Positions 7,547-16,404 are shown, counted from the first letter of the stretch. The stretch: 64,000 bases of DNA from JAUIAI01 sp050633665 (GCA_050633665.1 JBOEGY010000010.1:1-64000), one strand, 5' to 3'. Numbers and translations are program-made. Notes: generated from the sequence alone by a model not told the origin.

Positions 7547-10500
7547 ATGAGTCACTTTCTTGATCGACTGACACACTTCAGGCAGCCCCGGGAAAAATTT
7601 TCGGGTGGCCATGGTCAAACTACTGGTGAAGACCGGACCTGGGAGGATGCTTATCGCAACCGCTGGGCTCACGACAAAATCGTCAGGAGCACCCACGGCG
7701 TCAATTGCACGGGTTCCTGTTCATGGAAGATCTACGTCAAAGGGGGGATCGTCACCTGGGAGACTCAGCAAACTGACTACCCGCGTACCCGCTGGGATAT
7801 ACCCAACCATGAGCCGCGGGGATGTGCTCGCGGGGCAAGCTACTCCTGGTATCTCTACAGCGCGAACCGGGTCAAGTATCCGATGATCCGGGGTCGTTTG
7901 CTTAAGCGGTGGCGGGCGGCTCTGACTGTTTGCAAAACCCCGGTTGATGCCTGGGCCACAATCGTGGAGGACGAAGAGGCGCGCCGCGACTATCAAAAAG
8001 TTCGCGGTATGGGCGGATTTGTTCGAAGTACATGGGCCGAAGTGAATCAACTCATTGCTGCGGCCAATGTCTATACGGTTAAAACGCATGGCCCTGACCG
8101 GGTTATCGGCTTCAGTCCGATTCCCGCGATGAGCATGGTCAGCTATGCGGCTGGTTCACGCTACCTGAGTCTGATGGGTGGTGTTTGCATGAGTTTCTAC
8201 GACTGGTATTGCGACCTTCCGCCGGCAAGTCCGCAGGTCTGGGGAGAGCAAACAGACGTTCCGGAGTCGGCCGACTGGTACAACAGCACTTACTTGATAG
8301 CCTGGGGATCAAACGTGCCCCAGACTCGCACGCCGGACGCTCATTTCTTTACCGAAGTCCGCTACAAAGGCGCAAAGACCGTTGCTGTAACGCCTGACTA
8401 CAGTGAAGTGGCCAAGCTCTCGGACATTTGGATGCACCCCAAGCAGGGGACCGACGCGGCTATTGCCATGGCGATGGGGCATGTCGCGTTGAATGAGTTC
8501 TATTTCAAGCAGCGCAGTGCTTATTTCGACAATTATGCCCGCCGCTTTACTGACTTACCGATGCTGGTTATGTTGAAAGAGTATGAGCTGGCTGACGGAT
8601 CCAAGACTCTTGTGCCTGATCGCTACCTGAGAGCGAGCGATTTCAATGGCAAACTCGGTCAGAACAACAATGCTGAATGGAAGACTGTTGCATTCGATCA
8701 GACTGGTCGTGCCGTATTGCCAAATGGCTCAATAGGATTCCGCTGGGGCGCCGAAGACCGTAAAGATGCCGGGCAATGGAATCTTGAGAGCAAGGAGGCG
8801 CGCCATGCGGGCGAGGTGACCCTCAAGCTATCCGTATTGGAAGATGGTGAACAGGCCCACGAAGTCGTCGATGTGGCGCTGCCATATTTTGGCGGCGTGA
8901 CCACACCGCATTTTGACGCAAACGAGCAGCAAGGCGATGTCAATGCCGTGAAAGTGCCGGCTGTCAAACTGCGTCTTGGGCGCGAAGGCGAGCATCGCGA
9001 GGCGTTTGTTGCCACTGTGTTTGACTTGCAGGCCTCGCAGTACGGCATTGACCGGGGTTTGGGTTCTGGTGCCAAGAGCTACGATGACGATGCGCCTTAC
9101 ACCCCGGCCTGGGCTGAATCAATTACGGGAGTCTCTCGCGATCAGATCATTACTGTCGCCCGGGAGTTCGCAGAAAACGCCGACAAGACCGAGGGAAAAT
9201 CTATGGTCATTATCGGCGCTGCGATGAATCACTGGTATCACGCAGACATGAACTACCGCGGCGTGATTAACTTGTTGATGATGTGCGGTTGCATTGGCAA
9301 GAGCGGCGGCGGCTGGGCTCACTATGTTGGCCAGGAGAAACTGCGTCCCCAGACTGGCTGGACGGCGTTGGCGTTTGCACTGGACTGGATACGCCCGCCG
9401 CGTCAGCAAAACAGTACGAGCTTTTTCTATGCCCATACGGATCAGTGGCGTTATGAAAAATTAGGGCTCGAGGAAATTGTTTCGCCGCTCGCTGACAAGG
9501 AGAAATTCAGCGGCAGCATGATCGACTACAACGTCCGCGCGGAGCGAATGGGTTGGTTGCCAAGCGCGCCACAGCTTAAGACAAATCCTTTGCAGGTTAT
9601 TCGCGATGCGAAAGCCTCCGGGCTTGAGCCAAAAGACTATGTCGTCAACGCGCTTAAAGACGGCACGCTCAAGATGAGCTGCGAAGATCCGGATGCACCG
9701 CAGAACTGGCCGCGCAATCTCTTCGTCTGGCGTTCTAATCTGTTGGGTTCCAGTGGCAAAGGGCACGAGTACTTTTGTAAGCACTTGCTGGGCACAGAGA
9801 ATGGTGTTCAGGGTAAAGATCTTGGTGCTGATGATGCGAAACCCGCCGAGGTTGTCTGGCATGACAAAGCGCCCGAAGGGAAGCTCGACTTGCTGGTTAC
9901 CCTTGACTTTCGAATGAGCACGACTTGTCTTTACAGTGACATTGTTTTGCCTACCGCGAGTTGGTACGAGAAAAACGATCTCAATACCAGTGACATGCAT
10001 CCGTTTATCCATCCGTTGTCCGCCGCGATCGATCCGGTTTGGCAGGCGCGTAGCGACTGGGAGATCTACAAGGGTTTTGCCAAGGCATTCAGCGAAGTTT
10101 GTGTCGGGCATCTTGGTAAAGAGCAGGAAGTCGTGTTGAGTCCGTTGATGCACGACACCCCTGGCGAATTGGCGCAGCCGCTTGATGTGAAGGAGTGGCG
10201 CAAAGGTGAGTGCGATCTGGTGCCGGGTAAAACCGCCCCTCAGATCGCGATCGTTGAACGTGACTACCCCAATCTGTACAAGAACTTCACGGCACTGGGG
10301 CCATTGATGAACAAGCTTGGCAATGGTGGCAAGGGAATTGGCTGGAAAACCGAGACGGAGGTAGAGCAGCTCGGGCAGCTCAACGGAGTCAATGAAGATG
10401 TCGGTGTTTCGCAGGGGATGCCGAAGATCGAAACAGACATTGATGCCTGCGAGGTCATTCTGCAGTTGGCTCCCGAAACCAACGGGCATGTGGCGGTCAA

Positions 10501-11353
10501 GGCCTGGGACGCACTGGGCAAGGCAACCGGGCTCGACCACAAACACCTGGCGTTGCATCGTGAAGACGAAAAAATTCGTTATCGCGATGTTCAGGCTCAA
10601 CCACGAAAAATTATCAGCAGTCCGACTTGGAGCGGAATCGAGAGCGAGACAGTCAGCTATACCGCTGGCTATACAAATGTCCATGAGCTGATTCCGTGGC
10701 GGACAATGACGGGACGGCAACAGTTCTATCAAGACCATCCCTGGATGATTGCCTTCGGTGAGGCGATGACCAGCTACCGACCTCCGGTTGATTTGAAAGC
10801 CACGGCGGAAATTCATAATCAACGTGGCAACGGCAATCCGGAAGTTCTGCTTAATTTCATAACGCCGCATCAGAAGTGGGGTATTCATTCGACGTACAGC
10901 GACAACCTGATGATGTTGACTCTGAATCGCGGCGGTCCGGTGATCTGGCTTAGTGAGGAAGATGCGGCCAAGGCTGGTGTTGTGGATAACGACTGGGTGG
11001 AGTTGTTTAACGTCAACGGGGCGATTGCGGCGCGGGCAGTTGTGAGTCAGAGGGTCAATCCGGGCATGGTGATGATGTATCACGCTCAGGAAAAGATTAT
11101 CAACACACCGGGCGCTGAAATTACCGGCGTGCGCGGCGGAATACATAACTCGGTTACCCGAATAGTCCTCAAGCCAACCCACATGATCGGTGGTTACGCT
11201 CAATTGAGCTATGGCTTTAACTACTACGGCACGATCGGCACAAACCGGGATGAGTTTGTGGTTGTTAGAAAAATGAGAAAAGTCGATTGGCTTGATACGC
11301 CGCGCGACGATCATCTGGCCCCTGTCTATCAGGGACAAGGAGAAAACCCATGA
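7547..11353 (+). CDS. narG: Respiratory nitrate reductase, alpha (molybdenum) subunit
   Basis: A 1268-residue cytoplasmic-face catalytic subunit. H50, C54, C58 and C93 match the ligand set of the FS0 [4Fe-4S] cluster. The segment YDWYCDLPPASPQVWGEQTDVPESADW holds the aspartate that binds molybdenum in bis-MGD NarG enzymes. It reduces nitrate to nitrite with electrons from quinol passed through NarI and NarH. GGAG precedes the ATG, and the stop overlaps the narH start by four bases. Length and motifs are normal for the family. The long antisense reading frame across its 3' half is a shadow. Confidence 0.98.
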   Translation: MSHFLDRLTHFRQPREKFSGGHGQTTGEDRTWEDAYRNRWAHDKIVRSTHGVNCTGSCSWKIYVKGGIVTWETQQTDYPRTRWDIPNHEPRGCARGASYSWYLYSANRVKYPMIRGRLLKRWRAALTVCKTPVDAWATIVEDEEARRDYQKVRGMGGFVRSTWAEVNQLIAAANVYTVKTHGPDRVIGFSPIPAMSMVSYAAGSRYLSLMGGVCMSFYDWYCDLPPASPQVWGEQTDVPESADWYNSTYLIAWGSNVPQTRTPDAHFFTEVRYKGAKTVAVTPDYSEVAKLSDIWMHPKQGTDAAIAMAMGHVALNEFYFKQRSAYFDNYARRFTDLPMLVMLKEYELADGSKTLVPDRYLRASDFNGKLGQNNNAEWKTVAFDQTGRAVLPNGSIGFRWGAEDRKDAGQWNLESKEARHAGEVTLKLSVLEDGEQAHEVVDVALPYFGGVTTPHFDANEQQGDVNAVKVPAVKLRLGREGEHREAFVATVFDLQASQYGIDRGLGSGAKSYDDDAPYTPAWAESITGVSRDQIITVAREFAENADKTEGKSMVIIGAAMNHWYHADMNYRGVINLLMMCGCIGKSGGGWAHYVGQEKLRPQTGWTALAFALDWIRPPRQQNSTSFFYAHTDQWRYEKLGLEEIVSPLADKEKFSGSMIDYNVRAERMGWLPSAPQLKTNPLQVIRDAKASGLEPKDYVVNALKDGTLKMSCEDPDAPQNWPRNLFVWRSNLLGSSGKGHEYFCKHLLGTENGVQGKDLGADDAKPAEVVWHDKAPEGKLDLLVTLDFRMSTTCLYSDIVLPTASWYEKNDLNTSDMHPFIHPLSAAIDPVWQARSDWEIYKGFAKAFSEVCVGHLGKEQEVVLSPLMHDTPGELAQPLDVKEWRKGECDLVPGKTAPQIAIVERDYPNLYKNFTALGPLMNKLGNGGKGIGWKTETEVEQLGQLNGVNEDVGVSQGMPKIETDIDACEVILQLAPETNGHVAVKAWDALGKATGLDHKHLALHREDEKIRYRDVQAQPRKIISSPTWSGIESETVSYTAGYTNVHELIPWRTMTGRQQFYQDHPWMIAFGEAMTSYRPPVDLKATAEIHNQRGNGNPEVLLNFITPHQKWGIHSTYSDNLMMLTLNRGGPVIWLSEEDAAKAGVVDNDWVELFNVNGAIAARAVVSQRVNPGMVMMYHAQEKIINTPGAEITGVRGGIHNSVTRIVLKPTHMIGGYAQLSYGFNYYGTIGTNRDEFVVVRKMRKVDWLDTPRDDHLAPVYQGQGENP

Positions 11354-12873
11354 AGGTACGTGCTCAAATCGGAATGGTCTTAAATCTGGATAAGTGCATT
11401 GGTTGCCATACTTGTAGCGTGACTTGCAAAAACGTCTGGACCAGTCGGCCTGGTGTCGAATACGCGTGGTTCAATAATGTCGAAACCAAGCCTGGAATCG
11501 GATACCCCAAGGAGTGGGAGAACCAGGACAAATGGAATGGCGGCTGGACGCGGCTGGCCAATGGTGCGATCGAACCGCGCCAGGGCGGCAAGTGGAAGCT
11601 GCTGATGCGGATTTTTGCGAATCCCAATCTCCCGCAGATCGACGACTACTACGAACCCTACACATTCGACTACGAACACTTGCATAGTGCGCCTGAGATG
11701 AAGGCTGCACCTACGGCAAGGCCGCGTTCACTGATTACCGGTCAGCGAATGGAGAAGATCGAATGGGGCCCCAACTGGGAGGAAATCCTCGGTGGCGAAT
11801 TTTCCAAGCGTAGCAAGGACTCGAATTTCGAGGAGATTCAGAAAGATATCTATGGGCAATTCGAAAACACCTTCATGATGTATCTGCCCAGACTCTGTGA
11901 GCATTGTCTGAATCCAACATGTGTCGCTTCTTGCCCGAGCGGAAGCATCTACAAGCGCGAGGAAGACGGCATAGTCTTGATCGATCAAGATAAGTGTCGT
12001 GGTTGGCGTATGTGTGTCAGCGGCTGCCCGTACAAAAAGATCTACTACAACTGGAAGAGCGGCAAGGCTGAGAAGTGCATTTTTTGTTATCCGCGCATCG
12101 AGGCTGGGGAGCCGACCGTATGCTCTGAGACCTGTGTCGGTCGAATTCGATATCTCGGCGTCCTGCTCTATGATGCCGATCGCATTGAAGCGGCTGCTTC
12201 GGTCGCAAACGATCAAGACCTCTACCAGGCTCAGCTAGATGTTTTTCTGGATCCCAATGATCCGGAAGTCATCAAGCAGGCACGCCTCGACGGTGTTCCC
12301 GAAGCCTGGTTGGAAGCAGCCACTGAGAGCCCGGTTTATAAGATGGCGGTCGACTGGAAAGTTGCACTGCCGCTTCACCCCGAATATCGCACGCTGCCGA
12401 TGGTCTGGTATGTGCCGCCATTGTCTCCGATAACCGGCGCCGCGAATGCCGGCCATATCAATACCAACGGCGAAATTCCCGATGTTCAGCAACTACGAAT
12501 TCCCGTTAAGTATCTGGCGAATTTGCTTACAGCCGGTGATACCCGGCCTGTTGTTTCTGCTTTGGAGCGTTTGCTGGCTATGAGGGCGTTTCAAAGGTCG
12601 AAGCATGTTGATGGCGAGACCAATCTGAAGACACTCGAGCAAGTTGGTCTTGGCCTGAGCGAGGTTGAGGATATGTATCGCACGATGGCTATCGCAAATT
12701 ACGAAGACCGGTTCGTTATTCCTACAACACATCGCGAATATGCCGAGAACGCATTCAATGTACGTGGGGGCTGCGGCTTCAGCTTTGGCAATGGATGCTC
12801 TGAGGGGACTACCGATACAAGCCTCTTCGGCAGTGAGAAGAAGAGAACGATTCCAATTAAGGCGGAGCTTTGA
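11350..12873 (+). CDS. narH: Respiratory nitrate reductase, beta (iron-sulfur) subunit
   Basis: A 507-residue electron-transfer subunit. Four cysteine groups are visible: C16/C19/C22/C26; CEHCLNPTCVASCP; KCRGWRMCVSGCP; and CIFCYP…CSETC. In the third group tryptophan replaces one cysteine (CRGWRMC), as in known NarH proteins, where that site holds a [3Fe-4S] cluster. It carries electrons from NarI haems to NarG. The start overlaps the narG stop, and narJ begins three bases after its stop, so translation is probably coupled. Confidence 0.98.
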   Translation: MKVRAQIGMVLNLDKCIGCHTCSVTCKNVWTSRPGVEYAWFNNVETKPGIGYPKEWENQDKWNGGWTRLANGAIEPRQGGKWKLLMRIFANPNLPQIDDYYEPYTFDYEHLHSAPEMKAAPTARPRSLITGQRMEKIEWGPNWEEILGGEFSKRSKDSNFEEIQKDIYGQFENTFMMYLPRLCEHCLNPTCVASCPSGSIYKREEDGIVLIDQDKCRGWRMCVSGCPYKKIYYNWKSGKAEKCIFCYPRIEAGEPTVCSETCVGRIRYLGVLLYDADRIEAAASVANDQDLYQAQLDVFLDPNDPEVIKQARLDGVPEAWLEAATESPVYKMAVDWKVALPLHPEYRTLPMVWYVPPLSPITGAANAGHINTNGEIPDVQQLRIPVKYLANLLTAGDTRPVVSALERLLAMRAFQRSKHVDGETNLKTLEQVGLGLSEVEDMYRTMAIANYEDRFVIPTTHREYAENAFNVRGGCGFSFGNGCSEGTTDTSLFGSEKKRTIPIKAEL

Positions 12874-12876
12874 ACC

Positions 12877-13584
12877 ATGAGACTATTTCAAGCTAAAGCG
12901 CGGCCAATGGCCAGAACGTTAAGAGTATTGGCTCATTTATTGAGCTATCCCGATCACCAGCTACGGCACCATCTTGAAGAGTTTGGTCCGGAGCTTTTGA
13001 ATGAAGGGGCGCTAAGTGATTCCCGGTTGGCAGAAATCAATGCTCTGATCGACAGGCTCTGTGGGTCCAGCCCGATGCGGGTTGAAAGCGAGTATGTAGA
13101 GCTATTCGATCGAGGCCGTGGCACGGCCTTGCATCTATTTGAGCATGTCCACGGTGACTCTCGCGACCGTGGCCCGGCAATGGTTGACTTGCTGCAAACC
13201 TACGAGCAGGCGGACCTGTATCTGGAGGAAGGTGAGCTGCCGGATTACTTGCCCGTTGTATTGCAGTACGCCTCAACCCAGCCCTGTGAGCAGGCCATGG
13301 CGTTTCTGGGTGAAATCGCGCATATTCTGCGCGTAATTTTCAGCGCATTGCTCAAACGCGAAAGTGCCTACGCTTGTGTGCTTGCCGCATTGTTAGATCT
13401 GGCGGGGGAGTCGGCACAAGCAGTGCCAGTTGCTGAAGAGCCGGACCTGGACGAAGAGTGGCAGGAGCCAGTGGCGTTTGACGGCTGTTCTACTCAGGGG
13501 CAATCCAATCCGGATCAGGTTCAGCCGATCAAGATCTTAAGACGCCCGACCGCCGGTGCAGAAAATACTGGAGCGTTGCGATGA
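12877..13584 (+). CDS. narJ: Nitrate reductase assembly chaperone (delta)
   Basis: A 235-residue, mostly helical TorD/NarJ-family chaperone. Family marks seen are LLSYPD near the start and the segment YVELFDRGRGTALHLFEHVHGDSRDRGPAM in the middle. NarJ binds the NarG N-terminus and allows molybdenum cofactor insertion before membrane docking on NarI; it is not part of the final enzyme. The last 50 residues are acidic, then polar and low in complexity. It overlaps narI by four bases. Confidence 0.96.
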   Translation: MRLFQAKARPMARTLRVLAHLLSYPDHQLRHHLEEFGPELLNEGALSDSRLAEINALIDRLCGSSPMRVESEYVELFDRGRGTALHLFEHVHGDSRDRGPAMVDLLQTYEQADLYLEEGELPDYLPVVLQYASTQPCEQAMAFLGEIAHILRVIFSALLKRESAYACVLAALLDLAGESAQAVPVAEEPDLDEEWQEPVAFDGCSTQGQSNPDQVQPIKILRRPTAGAENTGALR

Positions 13585-14288
13585 ATATCCTCAACACATT
13601 TTTTTTCGAGGTTTATCCTTACATTTGTCTGGCTGTCTTCTTCATGGGCAGTCTCGCCCGTTTTGATCGTGACCAATACACTTGGAAGAGTGACTCGTCC
13701 CAGCTGCTGCGCTCGGGTCAATTGAGGTGGGGTAGTAATCTCTTTCATATTGGCGTCTTGTTCCTATTCTTTGGCCATTTCGTTGGTCTGCTGACTCCGC
13801 ACGCAATCTACGAGCATTTCATATCGCCGCAGGCCAAGCAGTTGATGGCTGTTTATTCTGGGGGAACTGCCGGTGTGATCTGCTTTATTGGTCTGTCGCT
13901 GCTGCTGCACCGCCGGTTGTTTGATCCGCGTATCCGGCTAACGAGTCATCGGACTGATCTGGCCATTCTGATCATCCTGTGGGTTCAATTGACGATCGGC
14001 CTGATCACGTTGCCGTTTTCACTGGCTCACAGCGATGGTGCAGTCATGCTTTCTCTTAGCGACTGGGCACAGCGGCTCGTGACGTTCCGGCCAGACGCCA
14101 ACGGGCTGGTTGGACTCGCATGGCCTTACAAGGCTCATCTGGTGCTGGGCATGACGATATTCCTCTTGTTCCCATTCAGCCGTCTTGTTCATGTCTGGAG
14201 CGGATTCGGCCTGCTTGCTTACCTGTGCCGCCCGTATCAAGTCGTTCGGTCCCGCCGATTGAACCTGCCGGCAAGGAGTGAGCGATGA
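13581..14288 (+). CDS. narI: Respiratory nitrate reductase, gamma (cytochrome b) subunit
   Basis: A 235-residue membrane protein with five helices. The four haem-b histidines are in place: H56 and H66 (FHIGVLF…GHFVG) and H186 and H204 (KAHLVLG…LVHVWSG). It oxidises quinol at the periplasmic side and passes electrons to NarH. The stop overlaps the next start as ATGA, which couples it to the PpiC-like gene. Confidence 0.97.
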   Translation: MNILNTFFFEVYPYICLAVFFMGSLARFDRDQYTWKSDSSQLLRSGQLRWGSNLFHIGVLFLFFGHFVGLLTPHAIYEHFISPQAKQLMAVYSGGTAGVICFIGLSLLLHRRLFDPRIRLTSHRTDLAILIILWVQLTIGLITLPFSLAHSDGAVMLSLSDWAQRLVTFRPDANGLVGLAWPYKAHLVLGMTIFLLFPFSRLVHVWSGFGLLAYLCRPYQVVRSRRLNLPARSER

Positions 14289-15046
14289 ACCTGCTAGCTG
14301 ATTTTCCCGCGGTTAACGGGGTGCAACTCAAATCGTCTGATGAAGTCCTCGACGAGCAGACACTGCGGCAACGCGTCTGTACGGAGTTATTGCGCCAGGC
14401 CGCAATTTCTTCGGGTTTGCTGGATTCGACTGATCCGCAGCCTGTTGCCGGCGCTACCTCTGCAGCCGCCAATGATGCAATCGAGCGCCTGCTTGCCACT
14501 CAAGTTGTGGCGGAGGCCCCGGATAAGCCGACTTGCGAACGCTACTATCTTGCGAACCAGGCCCGCTTTGCTATTGGCGAGCGAGTTCAGGCCAGGCATG
14601 TCTTGTTCGCTGTTACTCCTGGTGTGGACGTTGCTGCATTGCGTCAGCGAGCAGAGGCCTGTCTGGTTGAGCTGCGCTGTGAGAAGCCGGGGTCTGATGC
14701 CAAGTTCCCGCAAGCTGCAGCAAGCTTGTCGAATTGCCCGAGTGGCGAAGCGGGCGGCTCATTAGGCTGGCTGACTGAATCAGACTGTGCGCCGGAGTTT
14801 GCACGCGAGTTGTTCGGAAAATCTGAAATCGGCGTCCTGCCAACGTTGGTTCATAGTCGCTTCGGGCTACACGTTGTAGAGGTGCTCGCGCGCGAGCCCG
14901 GGATGGTTCCGGCGTTTGAGACTGTCGGTCAGGCGGTGGCCGGAACACTTGAGCGCCAGGCCTTTGCGACCGGTTTGCGCCGCTACTTGCAAGAACTGGC
15001 ACGAAGCGCGGTAATACGGGGGGTTGATTTTGACCAAACACCCTGA
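14285..15046 (+). CDS. PpiC-type peptidyl-prolyl cis-trans isomerase (parvulin), cytoplasmic
   Basis: A 253-residue protein with a helical N-terminal half and a parvulin rotamase domain (about 95-215): ARHVLFAVTPGVD at its start, AGGSLGWLTESDCAPEFARELF, and SRFGLHVVEVLAREPG at its end. There is no signal peptide, so it should act in the cytoplasm, unlike SurA or PpiD. It is translationally coupled to narI. Similar genes are often found at the end of nar operons in proteobacteria, and a role in folding or maturing nitrate reductase is inferred from this. Confidence 0.88.
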   Translation: MNLLADFPAVNGVQLKSSDEVLDEQTLRQRVCTELLRQAAISSGLLDSTDPQPVAGATSAAANDAIERLLATQVVAEAPDKPTCERYYLANQARFAIGERVQARHVLFAVTPGVDVAALRQRAEACLVELRCEKPGSDAKFPQAAASLSNCPSGEAGGSLGWLTESDCAPEFARELFGKSEIGVLPTLVHSRFGLHVVEVLAREPGMVPAFETVGQAVAGTLERQAFATGLRRYLQELARSAVIRGVDFDQTP

Positions 15047-15665
15047 GCCAGCCGACCTGCTCGCTCACAACGTAGCCTGGGCAACAGGTCGGCGCCGCGA
15101 GGATCCAGAGTACTTCAATCGGCTTGCGGCGTTACAGGAGCCGGATTTTTTGTGGATTGGTTGCTCCGACAGTCGTGTGCCGGCGAATGTGATCACTGGC
15201 CTGGAGCCAGGCGAGGTTTTTGTGCATCGTAATGTCGCCAACCTCGTTCATCGGGCGGATCTGAATTTACTGTCAGTGCTTGAGTTTGCGGTTGAGACGC
15301 TGAGTGTCAAACACATTATTGTGTGCGGCCACCATGGCTGCGGTGGGGTGAGGGCTGCAATGGACGGTCATCGCCACGGAATTATTGATCACTGGCTACA
15401 ACCGATTCGCGACACAGCGGATGCTGCTCAAGCGGATCTCGCTGCCGAAACAACCGAGCAAAACCGCCTGGACAGGCTCTGCGAGCTCAATGTTGATTCC
15501 CAGGTAGACAGTCTGGCCCGAACACCGATCATTCAATCGGCCTGGCGGCGCGGTAAGGACGTCAGCATTCATGGCTGGATTTACAGCTTGCGCGACGGCT
15601 TATTGAAAGATCTGCGGTGTGGTGTTGTCCATTCAGCCGGCAATCCGGGGCAATCCAAACGGTGA
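15024..15665 (+). CDS. can: Beta-class carbonic anhydrase
   Basis: A 213-residue beta-carbonic anhydrase. Zinc ligands C47, H103 and C106 (IGCSDSRVP, VCGHHGCGGV) and the Asp49-Arg51 dyad are all present. It hydrates CO2 to bicarbonate in the cytoplasm. The likely start is TTG at 15024 or TTG at 15030, both inside the end of the preceding isomerase gene, so it is co-translated with the nar operon. Presence in a nitrate-respiration operon is unusual and suggests CO2/bicarbonate or pH balance during anaerobic growth; that is inference. Confidence 0.92.
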   Translation: MILTKHPEPADLLAHNVAWATGRRREDPEYFNRLAALQEPDFLWIGCSDSRVPANVITGLEPGEVFVHRNVANLVHRADLNLLSVLEFAVETLSVKHIIVCGHHGCGGVRAAMDGHRHGIIDHWLQPIRDTADAAQADLAAETTEQNRLDRLCELNVDSQVDSLARTPIIQSAWRRGKDVSIHGWIYSLRDGLLKDLRCGVVHSAGNPGQSKR

Positions 15666-16063
15666 ATGAGTTATATCCGTCAATCAAGGCCGCTCATTTA
15701 GGGTTTGTGACTTGCAGTGCCATCCTGTTTGCAGTCAGGGGAGGGGCGGTAATGGCGAACTGCCGTTGGCCGATGAAAAAACCCTGGCGAATGCTCAGTT
15801 ACATAGTTGATACCGGCTTGCTCGCAACCGGGCTGGTGTTAGCGGCCACGCTTGCAATTGACCCGATCGACAGTTCCTGGTTTCGAGTCAAGCTACTTCT
15901 TATTCCAGCCTATATCGTCCTGGGGTCTTATGCTTTGAAGCGTGCTACGACCTTCGAGGGGAGGCTACGCGCCTATATTGGTGCCGTCTGCCTGCTGTTG
16001 TTTATTGTGTCGGTCGCTCTGGCCCACCACCCGTTGGGCGTATTGCATTCAGTGTTACGCTAA
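15662..16063 (+). CDS. SirB2-family integral membrane protein
   Basis: A 133-residue protein with four membrane helices. I use GTG at 15662, which overlaps the carbonic anhydrase stop by four bases (GTGA) and gives the family-typical start V-NELYPSIKAAHLGFV. Marks of the SirB2 family are the early Lys-x-x-His on helix 1, the long RGG…MLSYIVDTGLL segment and WFRVKLLLIPAYIVLGSYALKR. The function of SirB2 proteins is not established. It is the last gene of the nar transcript; no clear terminator follows. Confidence 0.8.
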   Translation: MNELYPSIKAAHLGFVTCSAILFAVRGGAVMANCRWPMKKPWRMLSYIVDTGLLATGLVLAATLAIDPIDSSWFRVKLLLIPAYIVLGSYALKRATTFEGRLRAYIGAVCLLLFIVSVALAHHPLGVLHSVLR

Positions 16064-16184
16064 TTCGAGCGTTTTGTCGGTATCTCGCAGTCCCTTCCAG
16101 GACGGCTCCGGCCGGCGGCCGGCATTTACAGGCTGTTTGGCCAGAAAACAGAGTCTCGCCACACACTTTTCCTCGCTTAAGTGC

Positions 16185-16214
16185 TTGCACGGCAGAGACA
16201 AAGCCCGTTATACT
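16185..16214 (+). promoter_or_regulatory. Sigma-70-type promoter for rplC
   Basis: TTGCAC (16185-16190), an 18-base spacer and TATACT (16209-16214). The transcript should start near 16221. Its -35 flank and the sequence just after the -10 are shared with the promoter before rplN. It lets the ribosomal cluster restart after the nitrate block. Confidence 0.8.
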
Positions 16215-16220
16215 TGCCGG

Positions 16221-16239
16221 CTTCGCTCGAAAAGCGAAG
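16221..16239 (+). other. Hairpin at the 5' end of the rplC transcript
   Basis: CTTCGCT (16221-16227) pairs with AGCGAAG (16233-16239) around a five-base loop, placed at the predicted transcript start. A 5'-end hairpin of this sort can protect mRNA from RNase E. It is directly followed by a purine-rich ribosome-site-like stretch. Confidence 0.5.
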
Positions 16240-16246
16240 AGGACGT

Positions 16247-16297
16247 ATGAGCAACACAAAGCAAAAAGCAACACATAGCAAAAAGCAACACACCTAG
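16247..16297 (+). CDS. Possible 16-residue leader peptide upstream of rplC
   Basis: ATG to TAG encodes MSNTKQKATHSKKQHT, rich in Lys, Gln, His and Thr. GAGG at 16239-16242 lies four bases before the ATG, a slightly short spacing. It is too short to have a known family. It might act in translation-coupled control of the leader, or be a chance frame within the tandem repeat that makes up most of it. Confidence 0.3.
   Translation: MSNTKQKATHSKKQHT
16260..16293 (+). repeat. Two tandem 17-base repeats in the rplC leader
   Basis: AGCAAAAAGCAACACAT is followed at once by AGCAAAAAGCAACACAC, identical but for the last base; the preceding GAGCAACACAA is a partial third copy. A-rich single-stranded RNA repeats like this could bind a protein or favour ribosome access. 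There is no sign of CRISPR or transposon origin. Confidence 0.6.
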
Positions 16298-16404
16298 CAG
16301 AACATCTAGCGGCCCAGCCAATCGAAGCTGGAATCGACCGCACCAAATTGTGGCAAAAGGGCAAGAAGCCAGCGCCTGATTGCTGCCAATATCGGAGTTT
16401 CAAC

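Larger units (their letters stand above)
16064..16404 (+). other. 341-base gap between nar operon and rplC: promoter plus long leader
   Basis: The first 120 bases include a GC-rich self-complementary stretch (about 16106-16124) without a T-tract, so I see no convincing terminator for the nar operon. From 16185 the gap holds a strong promoter, a hairpin at the transcript start, a short leader frame and a 17-base tandem repeat, all listed separately. The last 100 bases before the rplC ATG show nothing but a GGAG ribosome site at 16394-16397. Confidence 0.6.

Noticed and set aside
9461..11338. 625-codon open frame antisense to narG
   Set aside because: It lies fully inside a certain narG reading and its translation shows no motif, signal or domain; long antisense frames are common opposite biased GC-rich genes.
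16106..16124. GC-rich palindrome after the SirB2 gene as terminator
   Set aside because: It is self-complementary but short and lacks a T-tract, so an intrinsic terminator cannot be claimed.
16260..16293. Tandem repeats in the rplC leader as a CRISPR or mobile-element remnant
   Set aside because: Only two direct units, no spacers, no cas genes and no terminal inverted repeats.
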